A stretch of 6,442 nucleotides of DNA from Prevotellaceae bacterium (GTDB taxonomy: Bacteria; Bacteroidota; Bacteroidia; Bacteroidales; UBA932), in the NCBI GenBank assembly GCA_031288855.1, contig JAITQQ010000117.1, positions 1-6,442 on the forward strand, read 5' to 3'. Shown one piece after another: positions 1 to 6,086 of the stretch; within the stretch, counting starts at the first letter, position 1, and each line of letters starts with the position of its first letter. The notes beneath the pieces are model-generated. The model saw only the letters and a list, made by a program, of their open reading frames with translations. It did not search any database and was not told the origin of the DNA. The position numbers were made by a program, and so were the translations under genes.

Positions 1-532
1 CGGAGCTTGCAGAGCTGGGCACCTCAATGGTAATCCACACCGGGCGGACGCTTTTGGCGTCCATGTCGATACACTCGATATTGTCGAGCATGTCGCCAAC
101 CAGCGACACCGGAAAGTCTCCGGGTTTCCGCCAGCCGCATCCCTCGCCGAATGTGTCGGTCAGCGTATAGCGCACAAAGCGCGCTTGGAGTGCGCCGGCA
201 GAGATTACGCCACCGGCAGATTTCAGCGGCTGCACCTCACATTTTACTTGCTGCAATGCCGCCGATGTCCACACCACGATTTGCGCAGACACGCGCTCCC
301 CTTTCCAGGCATAAAGTTTCTGCGATGTTGATATTTTAATTTCCGGTGTTGCATATTTGGCATAACGCACGTCGGTAGAGCCAAAAGACACGTTAAAACC
401 TGTCGCATTCCACGCCGCCGTATCGGGGTGCGGGTCGAGGCTTTCGACAAATGTACTGCAATCCTTCTCTGCCGTTTTGGGCATACAACCGTATAAAAGT
501 ACGGCTAAACAAATAAAAATTATTCCCTTCAT
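1..532 (-). CDS. Lipoprotein resembling the N-terminal domain of GH123/DUF4091 glycoside hydrolases (partial, runs off left edge)
   Basis: Reading the minus strand from ATG at 532 gives 177 codons with no stop, open at the left edge. The protein starts with a short lipoprotein signal: M-K, a hydrophobic stretch (residues 4-13), then L-Y-G-C with the probable lipidated Cys at 16. Tyr at -2 is slightly unusual for a lipobox. From about residue 40 it resembles the N-terminal beta-sandwich that precedes the DUF4091/GH123 catalytic domain: GFNVSFGSTDVRY (45-57), WKGERVSAQIVVW (76-88), ARFVRYTLTDTF (117-128), a Gly-Cys-Gly-Trp-Arg-Lys-Pro segment (131-137), DMLDNIECIDMDAKSVRPVW (147-166). Family members of known function are beta-N-acetylgalactosaminidases, but the catalytic part lies outside the window, so activity is inferred. 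The start lies 23 bases after the stop of the upstream membrane-protein gene on the same strand, so the two are probably co-transcribed. It is expected at the outer membrane or periplasm, acting on a glycan. Confidence 0.72.
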   Translation of the reverse strand, partial: MKGIIFICLAVLLYGCMPKTAEKDCSTFVESLDPHPDTAAWNATGFNVSFGSTDVRYAKYATPEIKISTSQKLYAWKGERVSAQIVVWTSAALQQVKCEVQPLKSAGGVISAGALQARFVRYTLTDTFGEGCGWRKPGDFPVSLVGDMLDNIECIDMDAKSVRPVWITIEVPSSASS

Positions 533-543
533 TTTCCCCAATT

Positions 544-557
544 CTTAACTCTTAACT
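544..557. repeat. Tandem CTTAACT x2 in the spacer between the two minus-strand genes
   Basis: Two adjacent copies of CTTAACT occupy the gap between the membrane-protein gene and the lipoprotein gene. The repeat overlaps the first two bases (556-557 on the plus strand) of the TAG stop of the upstream gene. No function is apparent; it may be a slippage product in an AT-rich spacer. Confidence 0.6.
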
Positions 558-3500
558 ACTCCGTGTATCCCATTTTGGTTAAATAGAACTCGGTTTGCTG
601 CGCGGCCCACGCAGAAAGTTCTTCGTTGTAAGAGGCAAGCAGGGTGCCCATTTGCTGCATGTAATACAAATTCAGTTCAAGGTCGTGAGACGCATCGCGC
701 AGTTTAGAGAAAAAAACCAGGTTCTTTTCGGTGAGGTCTACAAACTCCTGAGCCAGGGTGTCGGCTTTGCCGGTTTCGCCTAACTGGTAATACAGTTTGA
801 TGATGTTCATAATCACCACATCGTTGTAGTCGTTTGAGATATTGAGCGGGAAATTGCAGGCCGGCATCCGCGCCATGGCGCTGTCGAGCACCGCCACCGC
901 CTCCTCGTTCCGCCTTTTGCTCATCAAATTTTCGGCAAGGCGTGCGTGCATGTTGCGCACGTTAAGCACCACCGCCAGTGTAAGGGAATTATTGTAGTCT
1001 ACGAAAACACCTTTTTTATTCATGTTGCCCCAGCGGTATACGTTCATCATTTTGTCGTACAACTCGTCGGTATTTATCAATATGCCTTGCTTTCCGGGGG
1101 CTTCCCGCAGGGGCATTAATTTATAGGTGAATCCGAGATACTGGAAGTAATTGCGGAGGTCGAACGCCGGGTCGACGCCCATGGACACGAAATATACCGG
1201 GCGTTCCCAGTCGTTGTTGGCCAACAAGTCGAGAATCATCATGTCGGGCTTGCTGATGTCGTTTTTGGTTATTTTGACCATCATCGTGTCCAACAATTGG
1301 TTTGTATCAATAGGATTCGTCACCCAATCCGGCAACACTTTTTCCTCTATCCGCCGGTTTTTGTATATATTCTCCTTGTTTACCGGCACGGCAATATTGC
1401 GTGCAGGGATGTATGACACCATTTCTCCGCCCTGTGTGCGTGCACGATAGCGCGGATTGGAAATAAATTCCATGATGGTGCTCACAGGCACGGCGCCGCG
1501 CAGTTGTTCCCTAACCGTTACAAAGTCGTTTGTTCCTTGTATATAGTTTTCGCGCGACAGTTTGAACGGCACCGGCTCCGACTCATACATGCGGTATTTC
1601 ATCTGGTCGATATACCAATCGGTACCGAGCAGGCTGAGGTTCACCACCCGCACGTCGGTACGCACGCCTTCCACTTCCTGAATGTACCATAAGGGGAATG
1701 TGTCGTTGTCGCCGTTGGTGAAGAGAATGGCGTTTTCGTCGCATGAATTAAGGTAATTGTACGCCACGTCGCGTGCCGAATAGCGGTTGCTGCGGTCGTG
1801 GTCGTCCCAGTTTTCGGCCGCCATTTGCAGGGGAACGAGGAGGCATAACGCGCCGGAAATACCGGCGGAAACGGCCGCAGGCGTTTTCAACTTCCGCTGT
1901 ATAAAATCATACACCGCATACACGCCCAGCCCAATCCAGATGGCAAATGCATAGAACGAGCCGGCGTAAGCGTAGTCGCGTTCGCGCGGCTGCATAGGCG
2001 TTTGATTCAGGTACACCACAATGGCGGCACCCGTAAGAATAAACAGGAACAGCACTACTACGAAATTTCGTTTATCTTTTTGCATTTGGTAAAACAAACC
2101 GGCAAGCCCCAACAACAGCGGCAGCAGGTAATAATGGTTGCGCGCCTTGTTTTCGGCCAGATAGGGAGGCATATCGCTCATGTCGCCCAACCGCGTGTTG
2201 TCGATAAACGGTATTCCGCATTCCCAGTTGCCGTTGTATGAATTGCCGTGTCCTTGAATGTCATTCTGCCGGCCGGCGAAGTTCCACATGAAGTAGCGGA
2301 TATACATCCAGTTGATTTGGTAGTCGAAGAAAAACGCCAGGTTTTCGCGGAACGAAGGAATCGGCTCTTCGGTGTAGGGGCTGGTTACGATGCCGCGCCG
2401 CTTGGAGTTTACATATTGCTTATATACGTTTCTATGGGATTCTTCCCGACTGTACATACGCGGGAAAAGCATGTTGTAGCGTGTATCGTATTTGTATTCG
2501 GGCATGCTTGCCGCCTTCACATATTTTCCTTTGTCTTTCACATAGGTTGTTTTTTCCACAGCGCTGATGGGCGGCGTGGCATAAGTCGGCCCCGAGAACA
2601 ACGGCGCAGAGCCATACTGTTCACGGTTAAGGTAATAGCGAAGAGAAAACGGGTTGTCGGGCTGGTTTTCGTTGGTGGGCGTGTTGGCCGATGAACGAAT
2701 GATTACTACCGCAAATGAAGAATAACCGATGAGCGCCACCGTGAAACTCAGGATAATGGTATTCCACACCACTTTTCTCTTACGGTGGGTGACCACAATG
2801 CCGTAGGCCGCCAAAGCAAGGAGCAGCAGCACGGAAAATGCAGTGCCGCTGTTGAACGGCAAGCCGAGGCTATTGACGAAGAACAAATCGAAATACGCGG
2901 CAATGGTAGGAATAAGCGGAATAAACCACAACATGGCCAGTACAAGCATGCCCGACAGCAACAGCATAAGCAAAACGCCTTTGGCTTTTATTTTGGCGGT
3001 TTTCTTAAAATAATACACAAACACGATGGCAGGAATGGCAAGCAAATTCAAGAGGTGCACGCCGAGCGAAAGCCCCATGAGGAAAGCAATGAGAATAATC
3101 CACCGGTTGGCATACGGCTGTCCGGCTTCTTCTTCCCATTTTAAAATAGCCCAAAACACCGCCGCCGTGAAAAGCGACGACATGGCATATACTTCGGCCT
3201 CTACCGCCGAAAACCAGAACGTGTCGGAAAACGCGTAGGCCAATGCGCCTACCACGCCCGCACCGATAATGGCGATTGTGTTGCCGGTGGTGAGCTCGCC
3301 GCCCTTGTGTTCCATGATGCGGCGCGCCAAATGGGTAATTGTCCAGAATAGAAACAGAATGGTGAATCCGCTGCACAATGCACTCAGGGAGTTAATCATG
3401 GGCGCCACGTATTCGGGCGAAACGAACATGCTGAACAAGCGCCCGAACAGCTGAAACACGGGGTTTCCGGGCGGGTGCCCGACTTCAAGTTTATAGGATG

Positions 3501-3624
3501 AAGCAATAAATTCCCCGCAGTCCCAGAAACTGGTGGTGGGTTCGATAGTGAGCAGATAAACCAGCGAAGCTATGGCACAAACAGCCCATCCTGCAACGTT
3601 ATTAATGCGTTTGAAGTTATTCAT
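556..3624 (-). CDS. DUF2723 (GT117-type, PMT-like) multipass membrane protein
   Basis: This 1022-residue protein is full length for the Bacteroidetes DUF2723 family, classed with GT-C glycosyltransferases (GT117, distant from protein O-mannosyltransferases). The first membrane segment (about 12-27) is followed by the family signature FWDCGEF (33-39) and HPPGNP (50-55). D35 and E38 sit in the first extracytoplasmic loop, where the acidic catalytic residues of PMT-type enzymes lie. Several hydrophobic segments follow (about 78-100, 115-162, 175-206, 216-250, 261-278, 288-310), then a soluble loop and further segments at about 498-512, 521-538, 557-573 and 588-611. Conserved soluble motifs include RERDYAYAGSFY (547-558) and TNGDNDTFPLWY (636-647). 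The C-terminal part from about 905 is helical and looks TPR-like. The likely role is transfer of a sugar from a lipid carrier to an envelope acceptor, but donor and acceptor cannot be read from sequence. Start chosen: ATG at 3624, just before the first membrane helix, with an A-rich upstream stretch and no Shine-Dalgarno. It shares a divergent promoter region with the SUI1-like gene. Confidence 0.93.
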   Translation of the reverse strand: MNNFKRINNVAGWAVCAIASLVYLLTIEPTTSFWDCGEFIASSYKLEVGHPPGNPVFQLFGRLFSMFVSPEYVAPMINSLSALCSGFTILFLFWTITHLARRIMEHKGGELTTGNTIAIIGAGVVGALAYAFSDTFWFSAVEAEVYAMSSLFTAAVFWAILKWEEEAGQPYANRWIILIAFLMGLSLGVHLLNLLAIPAIVFVYYFKKTAKIKAKGVLLMLLLSGMLVLAMLWFIPLIPTIAAYFDLFFVNSLGLPFNSGTAFSVLLLLALAAYGIVVTHRKRKVVWNTIILSFTVALIGYSSFAVVIIRSSANTPTNENQPDNPFSLRYYLNREQYGSAPLFSGPTYATPPISAVEKTTYVKDKGKYVKAASMPEYKYDTRYNMLFPRMYSREESHRNVYKQYVNSKRRGIVTSPYTEEPIPSFRENLAFFFDYQINWMYIRYFMWNFAGRQNDIQGHGNSYNGNWECGIPFIDNTRLGDMSDMPPYLAENKARNHYYLLPLLLGLAGLFYQMQKDKRNFVVVLFLFILTGAAIVVYLNQTPMQPRERDYAYAGSFYAFAIWIGLGVYAVYDFIQRKLKTPAAVSAGISGALCLLVPLQMAAENWDDHDRSNRYSARDVAYNYLNSCDENAILFTNGDNDTFPLWYIQEVEGVRTDVRVVNLSLLGTDWYIDQMKYRMYESEPVPFKLSRENYIQGTNDFVTVREQLRGAVPVSTIMEFISNPRYRARTQGGEMVSYIPARNIAVPVNKENIYKNRRIEEKVLPDWVTNPIDTNQLLDTMMVKITKNDISKPDMMILDLLANNDWERPVYFVSMGVDPAFDLRNYFQYLGFTYKLMPLREAPGKQGILINTDELYDKMMNVYRWGNMNKKGVFVDYNNSLTLAVVLNVRNMHARLAENLMSKRRNEEAVAVLDSAMARMPACNFPLNISNDYNDVVIMNIIKLYYQLGETGKADTLAQEFVDLTEKNLVFFSKLRDASHDLELNLYYMQQMGTLLASYNEELSAWAAQQTEFYLTKMGYTE

Positions 3625-3655
3625 GTTTTATTGTGTATTGACAGACTTTAAACTA

Positions 3656-3663
3656 CAAAGATA
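3656..3663 (-). promoter_or_regulatory. Candidate -7 box for the DUF2723 gene
   Basis: The minus strand reads TATCTTTG here, a full match to the Bacteroidetes primary-sigma -7 consensus TAnnTTTG. It would start transcription about 5-8 bases further left, giving an untranslated leader of roughly 25 bases before the ATG at 3624. I see no TTTG at the expected -33 spacing. The site faces away from the plus-strand box at 3684-3691, 20 bases away, so RNA polymerase may not be able to occupy both at once. Confidence 0.55.
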
Positions 3664-3683
3664 CACATTTCAATAATTCTGCC

Positions 3684-3691
3684 TACCTTTG
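3684..3691 (+). promoter_or_regulatory. Candidate -7 box for the SUI1-DUF4271-hemD-rnpA operon
   Basis: TACCTTTG matches TAnnTTTG and is followed by CA, as in the internal hemD site at 4681-4690. No clear TTTG is visible 19-20 bases upstream. Transcription would begin near 3696-3699, leaving only about 7-10 bases, all within a T-run, before the ATG at 3706. The mRNA would therefore be nearly leaderless. Confidence 0.5.
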
Positions 3692-3705
3692 CAGAAATTT
3701 TTTTT

Positions 3706-4017
3706 ATGGGTGTGGTCTATTCAACAAATCCCGATTTTGTGTATGCGCAAGAGGAAAAGCACACTGCGCCGCCGCCCGGGCAGCAAACGTTAATTGTAAC
3801 GATTGACCGCCGGCAGCGGGCCGGGAAACAGGTTACGCTGGTATCGGGTTTTGCAGGGCCGGCGCCTGAACTGGAAACCTTAGCCAAAACGCTCAAAAGC
3901 AAATGCGGCGTCGGCGGGTCGGCCAAAGAGGGGCAAATCCTCATACAGGGCGATTTTCGCGACCGGATAGTAACACTGCTGCTGGAGGCAGGCTATAAAG
4001 CAAAACGGGGGAACTAA
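3706..4017 (+). CDS. SUI1/eIF1-like translation factor (YciH family)
   Basis: The protein has 103 residues. Its N-terminus contains VVYSTNPDF (3-11), typical of Bacteroidetes SUI1-like proteins, then a Pro-rich linker and a SUI1 domain at about 28-100. Domain landmarks are the basic RRQRAGK segment (35-41), [11 protein letters not shown] (66-76) and QGDFRDRI (81-88), which align with eIF1/YciH. The fold is cytosolic; bacterial members are thought to act on the small ribosomal subunit during initiation, but their physiological role is not settled. The only ATG in frame is at 3706. As I recall them, relatives carry roughly eight to ten more N-terminal residues (Asn-Asp-Trp-Lys type) before the VVYSTNPDF motif; these are absent, and no in-frame ATG exists upstream. 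It is first in a tight operon, with DUF4271 three bases downstream. Confidence 0.9.
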   Translation: MGVVYSTNPDFVYAQEEKHTAPPPGQQTLIVTIDRRQRAGKQVTLVSGFAGPAPELETLAKTLKSKCGVGGSAKEGQILIQGDFRDRIVTLLLEAGYKAKRGN

Positions 4018-4020
4018 ACT

Positions 4021-4743
4021 ATGGCATGGCAGAAATGTTTGTTACACAATTATTCGGAACCGAATCCTGCAACCGGCAACGCCGTTGAATGGCTGCGCAC
4101 GCCGTTCACCCATCTGGAAGGTTGGATTGGGCTGGGCTTGCTGATATTGTTTTTCCTGAATTTCCGGTTTATCAAACATTTCTTACTCCTGTCGTTTCCG
4201 GGACTGATACATTTTCACGTAGCGCAAAAACAATTTGAAGAAAACTCGGTGCTCATTGCAAACATACGGCGGTTTCTTTTAATATTCAGCCAGGTTTGCC
4301 TGTCGTTTTTTCTGTTCCTGGCCATTCGCTATTATGACGCTTTCCCCGCCCATTTAACGACGGCGCAGGTTTACGTCTTTATTTTACTGTCCTTCTTTGT
4401 GTTCTATATCTTAAAAACATTCCTGCTCCGGATTCTGGGGTTTCTCACGGAAACAGAAACAGCCATGCGCATGATGGGCTATTACGGACAACTTTACGCC
4501 ATTGCGGGCGGCATCATGCTGTTCCCCCTTACGCTATTGTTCTTCAATACGTATTCGCCGTTTTGCAAACTGTTAATTGTTACAGGATTAATATGTGCTC
4601 TCGTGATGGCCTTACTATATTTAGTGCGTTCTTTTCAAATTTTTATTTCTTATAAACTTTCTGTTTTCTTTTGGATTTTGTATCTTTGCACCTTCGAATT
4701 TGCACCGTTTTTATTTATATGGAAGTATATTACTTTGGCGTAA
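4021..4743 (+). CDS. DUF4271 integral membrane protein
   Basis: The protein has 240 residues, a usual length for the DUF4271 family of Bacteroidetes. A short N-terminal soluble stretch is followed by hydrophobic segments at about 35-60, 85-103, 115-140, 157-176, 182-202 and 215-238, consistent with a six-helix inner-membrane protein. The C-terminal YLCTFEFAPFLF segment (about 222-233) corresponds to a conserved family motif. No enzymatic motif is visible and the function is unknown. The family is regularly found next to hemD in this phylum, as here, which suggests co-expression rather than a proven link to haem synthesis. The start is the ATG three bases after the SUI1 stop. The final codons overlap a promoter-like sequence for the next gene. 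Confidence 0.9.
   Translation: MAWQKCLLHNYSEPNPATGNAVEWLRTPFTHLEGWIGLGLLILFFLNFRFIKHFLLLSFPGLIHFHVAQKQFEENSVLIANIRRFLLIFSQVCLSFFLFLAIRYYDAFPAHLTTAQVYVFILLSFFVFYILKTFLLRILGFLTETETAMRMMGYYGQLYAIAGGIMLFPLTLLFFNTYSPFCKLLIVTGLICALVMALLYLVRSFQIFISYKLSVFFWILYLCTFEFAPFLFIWKYITLA
4658..4688 (+). promoter_or_regulatory. Candidate internal promoter for hemD-rnpA
   Basis: TTTC at 4658-4661 (three of four bases of the -33 TTTG), a 19-base spacer and TATCTTTG at 4681-4688 fit the Bacteroidetes promoter layout. The predicted start near 4694-4696 gives a leader of about 53 bases before hemD. The site lies wholly within the DUF4271 reading frame, and TATCTTTGC encodes the conserved Tyr-Leu-Cys of that protein, so the match could be driven by protein conservation. 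Confidence 0.45.
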
Positions 4744-4747
4744 TCGT

Positions 4748-5485
4748 ATGACAATTAAACATGTACTCGTAGCACAGACGGCGCCTGCAGGCCCCTCTCC
4801 TTATGCGGAATTAGCAGAAAAATATAATGTGACGGTTGAATTCTGTCCGTTCATTCATGTAGAACGGCTTTCGGGAAAAGAATTCAGGACACAACGCGTG
4901 GATATTTTAAAACATACGGCGGTGGTGTTTATTTCCCGCACAGGGGTTGACCACTTTTTCGGCCTGTGCGACGAATTGCGGATTACCATACCGGAAACCA
5001 TGAAATATTTTTGCCTGACGGAGTCTATCGCGTTCTATTTGCAAAAATATATCGTGTACCGCAAACGCAAGATATTTTACGGAAACGGCACTATTGAATC
5101 GGTAATTGAAACCATCGGGTCAAAACACAAGGGGGAAATCTTTTTGTTGGCGCTGGCGAGCAACAGCAAGTCCGAAATTCAAAAAGCGTTTGAAAAAGCG
5201 AAGATGAAGCATACCAAAGCGATTCTCTACCGCACGGAAAACAGCGACCTGAGCCACATAAACCTCTCGCATTACGATATGCTGGTGTTTTACAGCGCGG
5301 CAGAAGTAAAATCGATGACCGATAATTTCCCCGAGTTCAAACAGAACGGCACAAAACTGGCGGCATTCGGCGCGGCCACCTTGAAAGCGTTAAAGGCGGC
5401 AAAGCTGAAAGCAACAGTAGAAGCGCCCACGCCCGAAGCGCCTTCCATGACGAAAGCGCTGGAATTGTTCCTGGCAAAAAAATGA
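4748..5485 (+). CDS. hemD: Uroporphyrinogen-III synthase, Bacteroidetes type
   Basis: The 245-residue protein resembles the divergent HemD family of Bacteroidetes, with two Rossmann-like domains. Landmarks are an N-terminal KHVLVAQ strand (4-10), FISRTGVDHFF (61-71), a long segment from TMKYFCLTESIAFYLQKY to YRKRKIF (84-110), the second-domain YDMLVFYSA strand (176-184), NFPEF (193-197) and the terminal EAPTPEAPSMTKAL (225-238). The predicted reaction is cyclisation of hydroxymethylbilane, with inversion of ring D, to uroporphyrinogen III in tetrapyrrole synthesis in the cytosol. I chose ATG at 4748, four bases after the DUF4271 stop, because homologues begin with this M-x-I-K-x-V-L-V pattern; an alternative TTG at 4700 would add 16 residues encoded over the preceding gene. 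The stop overlaps the rnpA start (ATGA), suggesting coupled translation. No other haem gene is in the window, so the assignment rests on family resemblance. Confidence 0.88.
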   Translation: MTIKHVLVAQTAPAGPSPYAELAEKYNVTVEFCPFIHVERLSGKEFRTQRVDILKHTAVVFISRTGVDHFFGLCDELRITIPETMKYFCLTESIAFYLQKYIVYRKRKIFYGNGTIESVIETIGSKHKGEIFLLALASNSKSEIQKAFEKAKMKHTKAILYRTENSDLSHINLSHYDMLVFYSAAEVKSMTDNFPEFKQNGTKLAAFGAATLKALKAAKLKATVEAPTPEAPSMTKALELFLAKK

Positions 5486-5871
5486 GCCGCTTCCGCAAAG
5501 AAGAACGCCTCTGCGCCAAAAAGCAGATTGAGATGCTGTTCACGCAAGGCAATGTGACGTTTGTATTCCCTTTCAGAATTTATTACAGGATTGTTGAGGC
5601 AACAGCCGTCGCGCAGGCTGCGCCATGCCGGGTGATGATTACCGTACCGAAACGGCATTTTAAAAAAGCAGTGCACCGCAATGTATTAAAACGGCGCACG
5701 CGGGAAGCGTTTCGCCTGCACAAACAAGATTTAACGGCCGCGCTAACCGCCCGAAACAAATCCCTGTTTCTGGTTTTATACTACGCCTGCGAAACGATTT
5801 TGCCATACGCACCGGTGTCCGGCGCCATAAAAAGGATAAATCAGAATTTAATACAATTCATTGAATTATAA
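5482..5871 (+). CDS. rnpA: Ribonuclease P protein component
   Basis: The 129-residue basic protein has the RNase P protein architecture: an N-terminal FRKEERLCAKKQIEMLF segment (4-20), VPKRHFKKAVHRN (55-67) and the RNR signature continuing to LKRRTREAFR (69-78), with R66, N67, K70, R71 and R74 in the RNA-contacting helix. It binds the RNase P RNA and assists 5' maturation of precursor tRNAs. Its ATG overlaps the last bases of hemD by four, so it is probably translated by re-initiation after hemD. Length is ordinary for Bacteroidetes. The usual downstream partner yidD is not present; the reading frame is followed by a terminator hairpin. Confidence 0.95.
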   Translation: MSRFRKEERLCAKKQIEMLFTQGNVTFVFPFRIYYRIVEATAVAQAAPCRVMITVPKRHFKKAVHRNVLKRRTREAFRLHKQDLTAALTARNKSLFLVLYYACETILPYAPVSGAIKRINQNLIQFIEL

Positions 5872-5910
5872 TATACTATAATTATAACTTCTAAGTAATA
5901 TTTTATAACT

Positions 5911-5964
5911 CGAATGTTTTATATACTTAAAATCAGTATATTAAATAACATTCGGGCTTTTTTT
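5911..5964 (+). terminator. Intrinsic terminator of the SUI1-rnpA operon
   Basis: CGAATGTT (5911-5918) pairs perfectly with AACATTCG (5947-5954). Inside it, ATATAC (5921-5926) pairs with GTATAT (5936-5941) around a nine-base loop. The stem is followed by GGC and seven Ts (5958-5964). It lies 39 bases after the rnpA stop and ends the rightward operon. Confidence 0.82.
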
Positions 5965-6004
5965 AATTTATTCCCGGTTTAAACATATTTTAATGGTTTT
6001 ATAT

Positions 6005-6035
6005 TTTGTGTTTTAAAGAAACTTTTCTATATTTG
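6005..6035 (+). promoter_or_regulatory. Strong Bacteroidetes-type promoter upstream of the structured RNA
   Basis: TTTG at 6005-6008, a 19-base spacer and TATATTTG at 6028-6035 match both halves of the -33/-7 consensus exactly, the only site in the window that I find to do so. Transcription should start near 6040-6043. It lies downstream of the rnpA terminator and about 340 bases before the next gene, so its first product is the non-coding stretch described next. Confidence 0.65.
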
Positions 6036-6086
6036 TGAGTTAAATTCAATTACGTTCTTTTTAAACACTTGCTGGCATTATTTTTT

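Noticed and set aside
151..339. 62-codon plus-strand frame and a minus-strand frame at 244-450
   Set aside because: Both overlap the lipoprotein gene, whose frame shows a signal peptide and family motifs throughout; these are shadows.
2248..2694. 148-codon plus-strand reading frame
   Set aside because: It lies fully antisense to the conserved DUF2723 gene and its translation resembles no family; it reflects the codon bias of the real gene. The same holds for the plus-strand frames at 1151-1450, 2002-2241 and 2785-3144 and the minus-strand frame at 3005-3376.
4700..4747. Upstream TTG start for hemD
   Set aside because: The extra 16 residues overlap the DUF4271 coding end and precede the conserved start pattern; the ATG at 4748 fits homologues and operon spacing.
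5290..5676. 128-codon minus-strand frame across hemD and rnpA
   Set aside because: It is antisense to two clear genes and has no recognisable motif.
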